A DNA stretch of 9,418 nt from Solirubrobacterales bacterium (GTDB lineage: Bacteria > Actinomycetota > Thermoleophilia > Solirubrobacterales > Solirubrobacteraceae): assembly GCA_026392325.1 (NCBI GenBank), contig JAPLCH010000052.1, positions 307-9,724 of the forward strand, written 5' to 3'. Both the position numbers and the translations under genes were made by a program. This document shows, one piece after another, positions 1 through 6,190 of this stretch (positions within the stretch are counted from its first letter, which is position 1; each line of letters starts with the position of its first letter). The notes under the pieces are model-generated. The model was not told the DNA's origin, searched no databases, and was given only the letters and a program-made list of their open reading frames with translations.

Positions 1-694
1 TGCCAAGCGCTGTGCCCGTGAGGATCCCTGGCCGGGCCGTGGGGATCAGAACCTTTCGGATCGTCGACCACTTGGTCTTGCCGAGTGCGTAGGAGGCTTC
101 CCTGACCTGGGCTGGCACCTGCTGAAGGGCCTCACGAGTTGTCGTAAAGATGAGCGGAAGTGCGATCAGAGACATCATTGCCCCTGCGGTAAGGAAGGAG
201 CGGCCTACAACTGCGCCGCCAAGTGCGGTGAAGGACATGAAGGCGAAGATCCCATTGCTGAACAGCAGGAGGCCGAAGATTCCGAGCACGATGCTTGGAG
301 TGCCAGCCACGACCTCAATCCCGGACTCGACTGCCCGGGCAAGGCGCGTCGGACGCCCGTACTCAACGATCCAGATTGCGGTGCCTACACCAAGCGGAAG
401 TGCGATCAGTGTGCCGACGAGGGTAAGAATGAAGGTTCCGAGAATTGGCGCTAGGAAGCCACCTGTTTGGCTCTGGTCAGCACCAACAGCGGGGTTGGAG
501 AAGATCAGGTCGATGCTCACGTACTTGAGGCCCTTGCTGAGCATGAACAGAATTAGCGCCCCAGCGATGAAGCAGAGACCGATGCCAACAGACCAGCATG
601 CGTAATAGGCCATGCGGTCGGCAAGGGGCCAGGACTTGATGGTGTCCTTCCCACGTCGATGGACGACGTTCGGAGGTTTCACAGCGGTACTCAC
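1..694 (-). CDS. pstA: Phosphate ABC transporter permease PstA (3' end beyond window)
   Basis: One of the two inner-membrane permeases of the PstSCAB high-affinity phosphate importer. The 231 codons present begin with GTG at 694-692, which overlaps the pstC stop as GTGA, so translation is probably coupled. The N-terminus is short and basic, followed by hydrophobic segments at about residues 33-54, 81-110, 125-152 and 162-182. Near the cut end lies the EAA loop of binding-protein-dependent permeases (REASYALGKTKW, then IRKVLIPTARPGI), which docks on the PstB ATPase. A later in-frame GTG at 682 is possible, but the 4-base overlap favours 694. The C-terminal part of the protein lies off the left edge; pstB and perhaps phoU are expected there but are not visible. 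Recognition rests on the EAA motif, the membrane pattern and the position after pstC. Confidence 0.95.
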   Translation of the reverse strand, partial: MSTAVKPPNVVHRRGKDTIKSWPLADRMAYYACWSVGIGLCFIAGALILFMLSKGLKYVSIDLIFSNPAVGADQSQTGGFLAPILGTFILTLVGTLIALPLGVGTAIWIVEYGRPTRLARAVESGIEVVAGTPSIVLGIFGLLLFSNGIFAFMSFTALGGAVVGRSFLTAGAMMSLIALPLIFTTTREALQQVPAQVREASYALGKTKWSTIRKVLIPTARPGILTGTALG

Positions 695-1701
695 AGCCGA
701 ACTCCGTACTTGCGCAACGGCCGCTTTGCGAGATTGCCGCCAAGTGAGAGCATCAGGCTTGCGAACAGCAGGACGGCTGCCATTGCGTAGATCGTCTGCC
801 CGAACGGCTTGCCTGACAGCCCTTCTGCATTGTCAACAATCGTTGCAGCGTAGGGCCGCATCGGCTCAAAGACAAAGGTGATGCCGTCCATCGGGTTAGG
901 CGCAAACCCAACCGAACCAGAGACCATTGCAAGCATGATTCCTTCGCCGATTGCTCGGGCTGCTGCGATCACGGCTGCGGCGATGATCGCGGGACGGGCG
1001 GACCGAACCACCACAGTCCACATAACCCGCCAGCGGTTGGCGCCCAGCGCGATGGCGCCTTCCTTCCAGCCGTTGGGAACGGCCCGGAATGCGTCGGCGA
1101 TGATGGCGACCATGATCGGCGTGATCATGATGGTGAGGAGCACGACTGCCACCCCGAGCGATGCACCGGAAAGCTGGACGACAAAGGTGACCGCGTTCTT
1201 CCGTCCCTCGCTGATCAGGTGATTACCTACAAACGGGACCAGGACGAGAATTCCGATCAGGCCATAGATCACTGATGGAACTGCGGCGAGAAGCCTGATC
1301 ACGGGGCTCACGACTCGCTTGACCGAGTCGGGGGCGAACTCGACGATGAAGACCGCGGCAAGAGTGGAAACGACAATGCCAATGCCTACCGAGATGATCG
1401 TCACCAAGGCTGTTGCGTAGAGAATCGGCCAAGTCCGGATTGTGTAATCCCACTTGGCTGGGTTGGCGGGTGAGTTGAAGATCGCCGTGAGCTGATCATC
1501 AACATTTCCACCCCACCCAAACCACATCGGTCCGTTGTGGGAGAAGGAAGGCCAGGCCTTGAGAAGAACAAAGGTGCACATCGCCGCGATGAGCACGAGT
1601 ACAAGCGAAGACAGCGCGCCGAGCGATCGCTCGGCGCGCCTTTCGCTTCTTGCAGCGGCGGACTCAGATACAGCTGGTGCTTTGTCCGCCAACTTGCTCA
1701 C
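691..1701 (-). CDS. pstC: Phosphate ABC transporter permease PstC
   Basis: Second permease of the PstSCAB phosphate importer, 336 aa, about the usual family length. A charged cytoplasmic N-terminus (residues 1-26) precedes TM1 at about 28-50. An extracytoplasmic stretch with FGWGGNVDDQ follows, then further helices. The EAA cytoplasmic loop lies at about 213-238 (KEGAIALGANRWR), followed by ARAIGEGIMLAMVSGS, which is typical of PstC. The start is GTG at 1701-1699, directly abutting the pstS stop (TAAGTG, no spacer) with no separate ribosome site apparent, so it probably depends on translation of pstS. Its end overlaps pstA by GTGA. The codons for R21-L30 contain a perfect 26-bp palindrome, listed separately. 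The family call is secure; dependence on pstS translation is inferred. Confidence 0.97.
   Translation of the reverse strand: MSKLADKAPAVSESAAARSERRAERSLGALSSLVLVLIAAMCTFVLLKAWPSFSHNGPMWFGWGGNVDDQLTAIFNSPANPAKWDYTIRTWPILYATALVTIISVGIGIVVSTLAAVFIVEFAPDSVKRVVSPVIRLLAAVPSVIYGLIGILVLVPFVGNHLISEGRKNAVTFVVQLSGASLGVAVVLLTIMITPIMVAIIADAFRAVPNGWKEGAIALGANRWRVMWTVVVRSARPAIIAAAVIAAARAIGEGIMLAMVSGSVGFAPNPMDGITFVFEPMRPYAATIVDNAEGLSGKPFGQTIYAMAAVLLFASLMLSLGGNLAKRPLRKYGVRL
1614..1639. repeat. 26-bp perfect palindrome within pstC 5' coding region
   Basis: The arm GCGCGCCGAGCGA at 1614-1626 is followed without spacer by its exact reverse complement at 1627-1639; the centre is GCGATCGC. It spans codons 21-30 of pstC, about 62-88 bases after the pstC start and the same distance past the pstS stop. 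In mRNA it can form a GC-rich stem of 11 bp or more with a tight loop. Possible roles are to protect the 3' end of pstS mRNA, to damp pstC/pstA expression relative to pstS, or to bind a dimeric protein. None of these is shown by the sequence alone. Confidence 0.9.
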
Positions 1702-2517
1702 TTAGACGAGGGGGACCCATCCAGCCGCAACGATCTTCTGCGCGGCCTTGTCGTTCTGTACCCAGCGGATGAACGATGCGGTAACACCTGTTGGTGCTCC
1801 ACGCGTGATCATCCAGAAGTTCCTTACTGCTGAGTATGCGCCTGACTTGGCGTTTGTCAGCGTGCAGGGAACACCCTGGTAGCTAAGTCCCTTGATTCCA
1901 CCGAGGAAATCAAATGAGACGTAACCGATTCCGTTGGGATCGGTCTTGATCGAGTTCTGGATCAGACCGTTGGATGCCTTCTGGGCAGCACTTGAGCTGA
2001 CCGTTGCGGAGCCCATGAAGAGCTTCTGGAAGGCGTCCTGCGTGCCTGATGCGGCGGTACGGACATAGAGGTTGATTGATGTTGTCTTGCCTGATCCTGT
2101 GACTCCGGACCAGTTGCGGACCGTTCCGCTGAAAATGTCCTGAACCTGAGCGGTGGAAAGGGTACTTACACCGTTGCCCTTGTTGACTGCGATGCAGACT
2201 GCGTCACGCGCAATCTTGTTCCAGACGATTCCGCCTGCGTCCGATGACTTCAGATCGCGGGAAGCCTCACCGATGGTTACACGGCCGGCTGAAACGTCGG
2301 CTACACCGATGTCAGAACCACCCTGGTAGAGCTTGAAGGTGGCCTTGTTCTTGCCAACCGCTGACTTGAGGAATGCTGGAATCAGCTTCGCGGTAAGCGG
2401 AGCCACTGAGGTAGAACCACTGATCGTGATGATCGGCTTTGCTGATGCTGCTGCCGGTGCCACAACCATCGCGGCTACAGCGGAAACTGCTGCAACTATA
2501 ATTCGACTACGGGACAT
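1702..2517 (-). CDS. pstS: Periplasmic phosphate-binding protein PstS
   Basis: Extracytoplasmic phosphate-binding subunit that feeds PstCA. The open frame could begin at 2583, but ATG at 2517 is preceded 8 bases upstream by AAAGGGG and is followed directly by a signal peptide, so I use it (271 aa). Residues 1-26 form a Sec signal ending in ASA, with cleavage before KPIITISGSTS. There is no lipobox Cys, unlike many Gram-positive PstS lipoproteins. Phosphate-site motifs are visible: SGSTSVAPL (33-41), GGSDIGVAD (66-74) and RTAASGTQ (153-160). SRDLK at 87-91 is also typical of the family. The protein is at the short end of the PstS range. It lies downstream of an 11-bp repeat array resembling a Pho box and directly precedes pstC. 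The absence of a lipid anchor leaves open whether it is tethered or free. Confidence 0.95.
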   Translation of the reverse strand: MSRSRIIVAAVSAVAAMVVAPAAASAKPIITISGSTSVAPLTAKLIPAFLKSAVGKNKATFKLYQGGSDIGVADVSAGRVTIGEASRDLKSSDAGGIVWNKIARDAVCIAVNKGNGVSTLSTAQVQDIFSGTVRNWSGVTGSGKTTSINLYVRTAASGTQDAFQKLFMGSATVSSSAAQKASNGLIQNSIKTDPNGIGYVSFDFLGGIKGLSYQGVPCTLTNAKSGAYSAVRNFWMITRGAPTGVTASFIRWVQNDKAAQKIVAAGWVPLV

Positions 2518-2609
2518 TTTTGAAACCCCTTTGTTGGATGAACGTTTCAGTCGCATCCCCGATTGCCGAGTAACTGCGACCACTCAAAGAGTCGCGGCTG
2601 GCGAGTGCC

Positions 2610-2653
2610 ATCTTGTGAAGGAGTCGTGGCCCTACTGTGAAAATCGCGTGTCC
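2610..2653 (-). promoter_or_regulatory. Four-unit 11-bp direct-repeat array upstream of pstS (Pho-box-like)
   Basis: Read on the minus strand, four contiguous 11-mers are GGACACGCGAT, TTTCACAGTAG, GGCCACGACTC and CTTCACAAGAT, all with CAC at positions 4-6. PhoB/PhoP boxes are known to be direct repeats of 11-bp period with TGTCA or TTCAC cores, so this is a good candidate site for a PhoB-type winged-helix protein activating pstS. The array ends 92 bases before the pstS ATG. A weak -10-like GACTCT lies 16 bases downstream of it, and the probable leader has an imperfect hairpin at 2576-2595. A fifth, degenerate unit (CTTCCAATCGT) may precede the array at 2654-2664. Confidence 0.7.
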
Positions 2654-2667
2654 ACGATTGGAAGCCA

Positions 2668-3033
2668 TTAGTTTGCTCCCGTTTCACTTGGTTCTGGAGC
2701 CAGGCGGTACCCGATTCCGAAGTGCGTGTGAACGAACATCCACGCTGGCGCGACTTGGGCAAGCTTGGTGCGGATGCGCTTCACATGAACGTCAACGGCT
2801 CTGTCTCGGTGTGGCATTCGACCACCCCAGACACGTGCGTAGACGTCCTCTCGCGTTACAACCCGGTCGGGGCGTTCTGCCAGTGCAGCGAGAACTTGGA
2901 ATTCTCGAACGGTCAGCGCTGCGCGTACCCCAGTGACCAAGGCTTCTCGGTCGCCAAGGCGGAGCTCAAGCGGGCCAAGGACAATCGAGTCTTCTTCGAA
3001 GTTGGGGGTTCTGAGCGCGGCAGCGGTATTCAC
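2668..3033 (-). CDS. Stand-alone PhoB-type winged-helix DNA-binding protein (no receiver domain)
   Basis: A 121-aa protein consisting almost entirely of an OmpR/PhoB C-terminal effector domain (Trans_reg_C). After about 15 N-terminal residues comes the four-strand antiparallel sheet, then LTVREFQVLAALAERP (helix 1), VVTREDVYARVWG (helix 2), the recognition helix at about 78-91 with VDVHVKRIRTKL, and the wing hairpin ending HFGIGYRL. The recognition helix closely resembles that of E. coli PhoB (VDVHIRRLRKAL). There is no phospho-receiver domain and no room for one: an in-frame TGA lies eight codons upstream of the GTG start. No ribosome site is seen, but TAACTT lies 7 bases before the GTG, suggesting a leaderless message. 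It lies upstream of pstS in the same direction, with matching 11-bp arrays before both genes. I infer a phosphate-regulon activator with autoregulation; the true inducer or partner is unknown. Confidence 0.9.
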   Translation of the reverse strand: MNTAAALRTPNFEEDSIVLGPLELRLGDREALVTGVRAALTVREFQVLAALAERPDRVVTREDVYARVWGGRMPHRDRAVDVHVKRIRTKLAQVAPAWMFVHTHFGIGYRLAPEPSETGAN

Positions 3034-3040
3034 GCTGCAG

Positions 3041-3046
3041 AAGTTA
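3041..3046 (-). promoter_or_regulatory. -10-like element of the winged-helix regulator gene
   Basis: The minus strand reads TAACTT, 16 bases downstream of the 11-bp repeat array and 7 bases upstream of the GTG start. With this spacing transcription would begin at or next to the start codon, which agrees with the lack of a Shine-Dalgarno sequence. The hexamer match is modest. Confidence 0.4.
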
Positions 3047-3062
3047 CGCCCGCATCACCATC

Positions 3063-3106
3063 CTCTCGTGAAGGACCGGTGACGCGCTGGTGAAAAGAAT
3101 GTTAAG
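3063..3106 (-). promoter_or_regulatory. Four-unit 11-bp direct-repeat array upstream of the regulator gene (Pho-box-like)
   Basis: On the minus strand the contiguous 11-mers are CTTAACATTCT, TTTCACCAGCG, CGTCACCGGTC and CTTCACGAGAG. Three have CAC, and the first AAC, at positions 4-6. Units two and four carry the same TTTCAC and CTTCAC heads as units two and four of the array before pstS. The array ends 29 bases before the regulator's GTG, a position suited to an activator bound next to RNA polymerase. The likeliest reading is autoregulation by the encoded PhoB-like protein, or control by a full-length PhoB/PhoP elsewhere in the genome. Confidence 0.7.
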
Positions 3107-3120
3107 GAAGAATCCCCTGC

Positions 3121-3141
3121 AAAAAGGGCGTTTTCTCCCTC
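3121..3141 (-). terminator. Weak intrinsic terminator after the aldehyde dehydrogenase gene
   Basis: The minus strand has AGGG and CCCT arms separated by AGAAAACG and followed directly by TTTTT, starting about 5 bases after the dehydrogenase stop. The stem is only 4-5 bp, so the call rests mainly on position and the T run. Confidence 0.35.
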
Positions 3142-3145
3142 AAAG

Positions 3146-4579
3146 TCACGACTCGATGTTGCTCATTACGTGCTTTACACGCGTGTAATCATCAAAGCCA
3201 TACATGGAAAGGTCCTTGCCGTAGCCGGATTGCTTGAACCCGCCGTGGGGCATCTCAGCCACGATCGGGATGTGAGTGTTGATCCACACGCAGCCGAAAT
3301 CAAGCGCCTTTGCCATTCGCATCGCCCGGCCGTGGTCCTTGGTCCAGACGCTTGAGGCAAGCCCGTAATCAACGCCGTTGGCCCAGGCGATCGCCTCGGC
3401 TTCATCGCTGAACTGCTGAACCGTAATGACGGGACCGAAGATCTCGTTCTGGATCATCTCGTCCTCCTGCTTGAGGTCTGCGACAACCGTCGGCTCGAAG
3501 AAATAGCCGGGACCGTCGGGAGCATTCCCGCCAACGCGCACGGTGGAATGCGATGGCGCACGGTCAATGAATCCCTTGACGCGCTCACGCTGGACCGCAG
3601 TAATCACAGGCCCCATGTAGGTGTTCTCGTCAAGCGGGTCGCCAAACACTGTCGCCTTGGCCTGTTCAGCCAGAGCGTCCACAAAGTCCCCGTAAACGCC
3701 AGGGCCCGCCAGAACGCGAGTCGCAGCAGTGCAGTCTTGCCCTGCGTTGAAGTAGCCCGTGCCGGCGATCATCTCGGCAGCCTCGGCGATGTCGGCATCA
3801 TCAAAGACAACTACTGGGGCCTTGCCGCCAAGCTCAAGGTGAACGCGCTTGAGAGTGTCGGATGCCGCGGCTGCGACAGCCTTGCCAGCTCGGACTGAGC
3901 CGGTGATTGAAACCATCGCGAGGTCTGGATGGCGGACGATCCCTTCGCCCACATCGCCCTTGCCAAGCACGACGTTGAAGACTCCTTCGGGAAGGTGCTT
4001 CTGCAGCATCTCAGCAAGCCAGAGTGTTGATGTTGGCGTGTTCTCCGATGGCTTGAGCACGCATGTGCAGCCAGCTGCAATGGCCGGCGCGAACTTCCAG
4101 ACCGCCATCATGAACGGATAGTTCCAAGGCGTGATCTGACCAACGACACCAACCGGCTCCCGGCGAACGAATGAGGTGTGGCCCGCCATGTACTCGCCAG
4201 CCGAGCGGCCTTCAAGGTTCCGCGCAGCCCCAGCAAAGAAACGGATCTGATCCGCTGCCGGTGGGATCTCTTCATCCATGGTCAGTTGCAGAGGCTTGCC
4301 CGTGTTCTCGGATTCAATGCGCGCGAGCTCCTCGCCGCGTTCCTCAAGTTCATCGGCAATGCGGTAGAGGGCAAGTGAGCGCTCTGAGGGGGTCGCTTGG
4401 CTCCATTCGGCAAATGCCTTTGTGGCCGCCGCGACCGCAGCATCAATGTCCGCCTGTGTTGAGCAGGGCATCTCAGCGATGACCTCACCCGTTGCCGCAT
4501 TGCGCACCTCGTGCACGTCGGTGCCGCTCGGTGGGACTGATTTGCCGCCGATGAAGTTCTGAAGCCTTGTAACCGCCAT
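3146..4579 (-). CDS. NAD(P)+-dependent aldehyde dehydrogenase, gamma-aminobutyraldehyde dehydrogenase type
   Basis: Oxidises an aldehyde to its acid with NAD(P)+. The sequence resembles E. coli PatD/YdcW, which converts 4-aminobutanal to GABA in putrescine breakdown. With the start at ATG 4579 it is 477 aa, normal for the family. Visible features are PWNYPF with the oxyanion Asn153, Lys176 in LKPSE, the SITGS nucleotide-binding turn, catalytic Glu249 in LELGGKAP and nucleophile Cys283 in NAGQDCTAATR. The C-terminal MPHGGFKQSGYGKDLSMYG and DDYTRVKHVM are close to PatD. Two ATGs are possible: 4585 touches the GGAGG at 4590-4586 with no spacer, whereas 4579 has the proper 6-base spacing, so I use 4579. 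No aminotransferase or polyamine gene is nearby, so the exact aldehyde is uncertain; betaine aldehyde or a related substrate is an alternative. It diverges from a GAP-family gene across a palindromic operator candidate. Confidence 0.93.
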   Translation of the reverse strand: MAVTRLQNFIGGKSVPPSGTDVHEVRNAATGEVIAEMPCSTQADIDAAVAAATKAFAEWSQATPSERSLALYRIADELEERGEELARIESENTGKPLQLTMDEEIPPAADQIRFFAGAARNLEGRSAGEYMAGHTSFVRREPVGVVGQITPWNYPFMMAVWKFAPAIAAGCTCVLKPSENTPTSTLWLAEMLQKHLPEGVFNVVLGKGDVGEGIVRHPDLAMVSITGSVRAGKAVAAAASDTLKRVHLELGGKAPVVVFDDADIAEAAEMIAGTGYFNAGQDCTAATRVLAGPGVYGDFVDALAEQAKATVFGDPLDENTYMGPVITAVQRERVKGFIDRAPSHSTVRVGGNAPDGPGYFFEPTVVADLKQEDEMIQNEIFGPVITVQQFSDEAEAIAWANGVDYGLASSVWTKDHGRAMRMAKALDFGCVWINTHIPIVAEMPHGGFKQSGYGKDLSMYGFDDYTRVKHVMSNIES

Positions 4580-4619
4580 GTTCATCCTCCGTAATAGGGA
4601 TTGACCCGCAATGCCGTTG

Positions 4620-4639
4620 CTTGGAGGGTACCCTCCAAG
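4620..4639. promoter_or_regulatory. 20-bp perfect palindrome in divergent promoter region (operator candidate)
   Basis: CTTGGAGGGTACCCTCCAAG is its own reverse complement. It sits in the 66-base gap between the divergent dehydrogenase (start 4579) and GAP-family gene (start 4646). Both strands contain TACCCT, a -10-like hexamer, so a dimer bound here would cover the likely promoter of the plus-strand gene and perhaps both. The symmetry suits a TetR-, GntR- or MarR-type dimer, but no such regulator gene is in the window. Confidence 0.65.
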
Positions 4640-4645
4640 TCACAC

Positions 4646-5317
4646 GTGGGAAGCCTGATCACCGAAATCTTGCCTCTCGCTGCGGGGGCAGCAATCAGCC
4701 CGACAATCCTCACCCTCTCAGTGCTGATCCTGAGCGGGCCGCATGGCAAGGCAAGACAAACGGTCTTCACGATCGTGAATGTCTCCCTGATGGCGGCCTT
4801 TGCGATCTTCGGGGCCAACTATCTGAGCCATATTGCGGGCAAGCACCACTCGGGGAAGGTTCACACCGCATCGCTGATGGTTGACATCACGCTGGGTGTT
4901 GTCCTGATCCTGCTCGCGGTTCGCGAACATTTCACCCCGGCAAAGGACACGGAGAAGGACCAGGCTGACGATGCCTCCAAGTCAAAGGGTTTGGCCATCC
5001 CCCGTTATGCACTGCTTGGTGTCGTCATGACAATCACAAACTTCACGACCCTGGCGCTTTTCCTCCCTGCGCTCAAGGTGATCGGCGTCTCGCACAGTCC
5101 CAGCTCCGACAAGCTTGTCGCTGAGATCTTCCTCGTGATCGTCGCGACCATCACAGCTTGGCTACCACTGCTCCTGACTGCCGTTGCTCCAAAGCCAGCA
5201 GCACGGATCCTCGGAGGCATCAATCAGTTCACCACGACTTACAAGCATCAGATCGTCGAAGGCGTGTTCCTGGTCTTTGGCATTTACCTTCTGGTGAAGG
5301 GTCTCCGCGGCGGCTGA
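4646..5317 (+). CDS. GAP (Sap) family six-helix inner-membrane protein, LysE-like
   Basis: An integral membrane protein of about 223 aa with six predicted helices, roughly at residues 3-25, 32-56, 70-92, 115-138, 146-170 and 198-219. A charged, Lys/Asp-rich cytoplasmic loop lies at about 93-115. The opening MGSLITEILPLAAGAAISP and the pattern of two three-helix halves resemble the actinobacterial GAP/Sap family, whose founding member is tied to export of a cell-envelope glycolipid in mycobacteria, and more distantly LysE exporters. The frame is open back to a TTG at 4601, but that start would put the perfect palindrome inside the gene; GTG at 4646 gives the usual family N-terminus. No ribosome site is present, suggesting a leaderless or very short leader. 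The substrate is unknown. It diverges from the aldehyde dehydrogenase and converges on a CDF transporter 18 bases away. Confidence 0.8.
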   Translation: MGSLITEILPLAAGAAISPTILTLSVLILSGPHGKARQTVFTIVNVSLMAAFAIFGANYLSHIAGKHHSGKVHTASLMVDITLGVVLILLAVREHFTPAKDTEKDQADDASKSKGLAIPRYALLGVVMTITNFTTLALFLPALKVIGVSHSPSSDKLVAEIFLVIVATITAWLPLLLTAVAPKPAARILGGINQFTTTYKHQIVEGVFLVFGIYLLVKGLRGG

Positions 5318-5327
5318 GCGCGTCTTA

Positions 5328-5351
5328 CGACCATCTCAGTCAGAGTGGTCG
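5328..5351. terminator. Possible hairpin between convergent genes
   Basis: CGACCA at 5328-5333 pairs with TGGTCG at 5346-5351, with a short inner CTC/GAG stem. It lies in the 18-base gap between the convergent genes and overlaps the last codons of the CDF transporter. No T run follows on either strand, so a terminator role is only weakly supported. Confidence 0.25.
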
Positions 5352-6058
5352 TGGTGGTGTGAGTGGCCGTGTTCGTGGTCGTGGTCATGAGAATGGTCGC
5401 CCGGTAGGTGCCCGCCAACGGTTGCCGAACCACCACCGTGAAGGTCAGCTTTCACGACAGCCCATGACTGCCATGTGATCCTCAGGATTCCGCAGGTGAT
5501 GATGAGGCCAATGATCGGATCCGCAATTGGAAGTCCGATCGCCACTACTGCCGCTGTCGCAATGACACCAAGCGAAACAAATGCATCAGCTCGAGCATGC
5601 TCCCCATCCGCTGTAAGGGCTGCGCTGTTGAGCTTCTCCCCGGCCCTGAGGCGGATCACTGCCACCCACCGGTTACCGGCCCAGCCGATCAGCCCGGCGG
5701 CAGCAACAGCAATCAGGTGCGTTGGAGTTCTCGGGTTGAAGAAACGGTCGATCGCCTCATAGCCGGCAATCAGACCGCTGATGAGGATCGCTCCGACCAC
5801 GGCAACGCCGGCCCACCCTTCAGCTCGCTTGGAGCGCATCAGGAAGGCGACACCCACGGGCACGGCGGTCAGCGCGTCACCAACGTTGTGAATCAGGTCG
5901 GCAAGCAGCGCGATGCTGCCTGACCAAAGAAAGACGACAAGCTGCAATCCCGCTGTGAGAAGTAGGACTGCCAGCGACAACAACACTGCCCTCAGCCCAT
6001 CTCGCGAGCGCAGGATGTCCGGGTCCATCGGGGCGTGTGAGTGTCCGGGGCCGTGCAT
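5336..6058 (-). CDS. Cation diffusion facilitator (CDF) family zinc/metal exporter, short form with His-rich tail
   Basis: A proton-coupled divalent-metal exporter of the inner membrane, 240 aa. Six helices lie at roughly 22-45, 48-73, 83-100, 114-136, 158-175 and 178-195. The intramembrane metal site is H57xxxD61 (ADLIHNVGD) in TM2 and H154xxxD158 (DGEHARAD) in TM5. This HD-HD arrangement is characteristic of zinc-preferring members such as ZitB and ZnT proteins. The N-terminus is also His-containing (MHGPGHSH). The usual cytoplasmic C-terminal domain of about 80 residues, which dimerises and senses metal, is missing: soon after TM6 the protein ends in a tail with 11 His residues between 217 and 238. 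No frameshift is evident. A -10-like TAGGGT lies 6 bases before the ATG and there is no clear ribosome site, so the message may be leaderless. Confidence 0.92.
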   Translation of the reverse strand: MHGPGHSHAPMDPDILRSRDGLRAVLLSLAVLLLTAGLQLVVFLWSGSIALLADLIHNVGDALTAVPVGVAFLMRSKRAEGWAGVAVVGAILISGLIAGYEAIDRFFNPRTPTHLIAVAAAGLIGWAGNRWVAVIRLRAGEKLNSAALTADGEHARADAFVSLGVIATAAVVAIGLPIADPIIGLIITCGILRITWQSWAVVKADLHGGGSATVGGHLPGDHSHDHDHEHGHSHHHDHSD

Positions 6059-6064
6059 ACCCCG

Positions 6065-6070
6065 ACCCTA
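6065..6070 (-). promoter_or_regulatory. -10-like element of the CDF transporter gene
   Basis: The minus strand reads TAGGGT followed by CGGGGT and then the ATG, which would start the transcript at the initiation codon. No convincing -35 is seen at 17-18 bases. Confidence 0.35.
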
Positions 6071-6103
6071 TGTGAACAACCCCCATAGACCTGTGCTGCC
6101 CAC

Positions 6104-6141
6104 AGAACAAGTTCGGGCACGTCTGCTGAACGTGCCCGAAC
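6104..6141 (-). terminator. Rho-independent terminator of the secreted repeat-protein gene
   Basis: GTTCGGGCACGT at 6111-6122 and its exact complement at 6130-6141 form a 12-bp perfect stem around a 7-base loop. On the minus strand the stem is followed by TTGTTCTGT, the T-rich side expected for a terminator of the gene ending at 6191. It also separates that gene from the CDF transporter downstream. On the plus strand no T run follows. Confidence 0.8.
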
Positions 6142-6190
6142 CCGGATCCAACGCATCCCGAGGCTGAGCCCCGGAATTCTGGGAGATGAA

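Noticed and set aside
150..605. A 151-codon plus-strand open frame opposite pstA
   Set aside because: The minus strand here encodes PstA with its EAA motif and a GTGA overlap with pstC; the plus-strand product is low-complexity and resembles nothing.
2518..2583. Longer pstS start at 2583
   Set aside because: The extra 22 residues come before an evident signal peptide and skip the AAAGGGG ribosome site that serves ATG 2517.
4601..4645. TTG start at 4601 for the GAP-family gene
   Set aside because: It would add 15 unrelated residues, place a perfect operator-like palindrome inside the gene, and leave almost no promoter space; GTG 4646 gives the usual family N-terminus.
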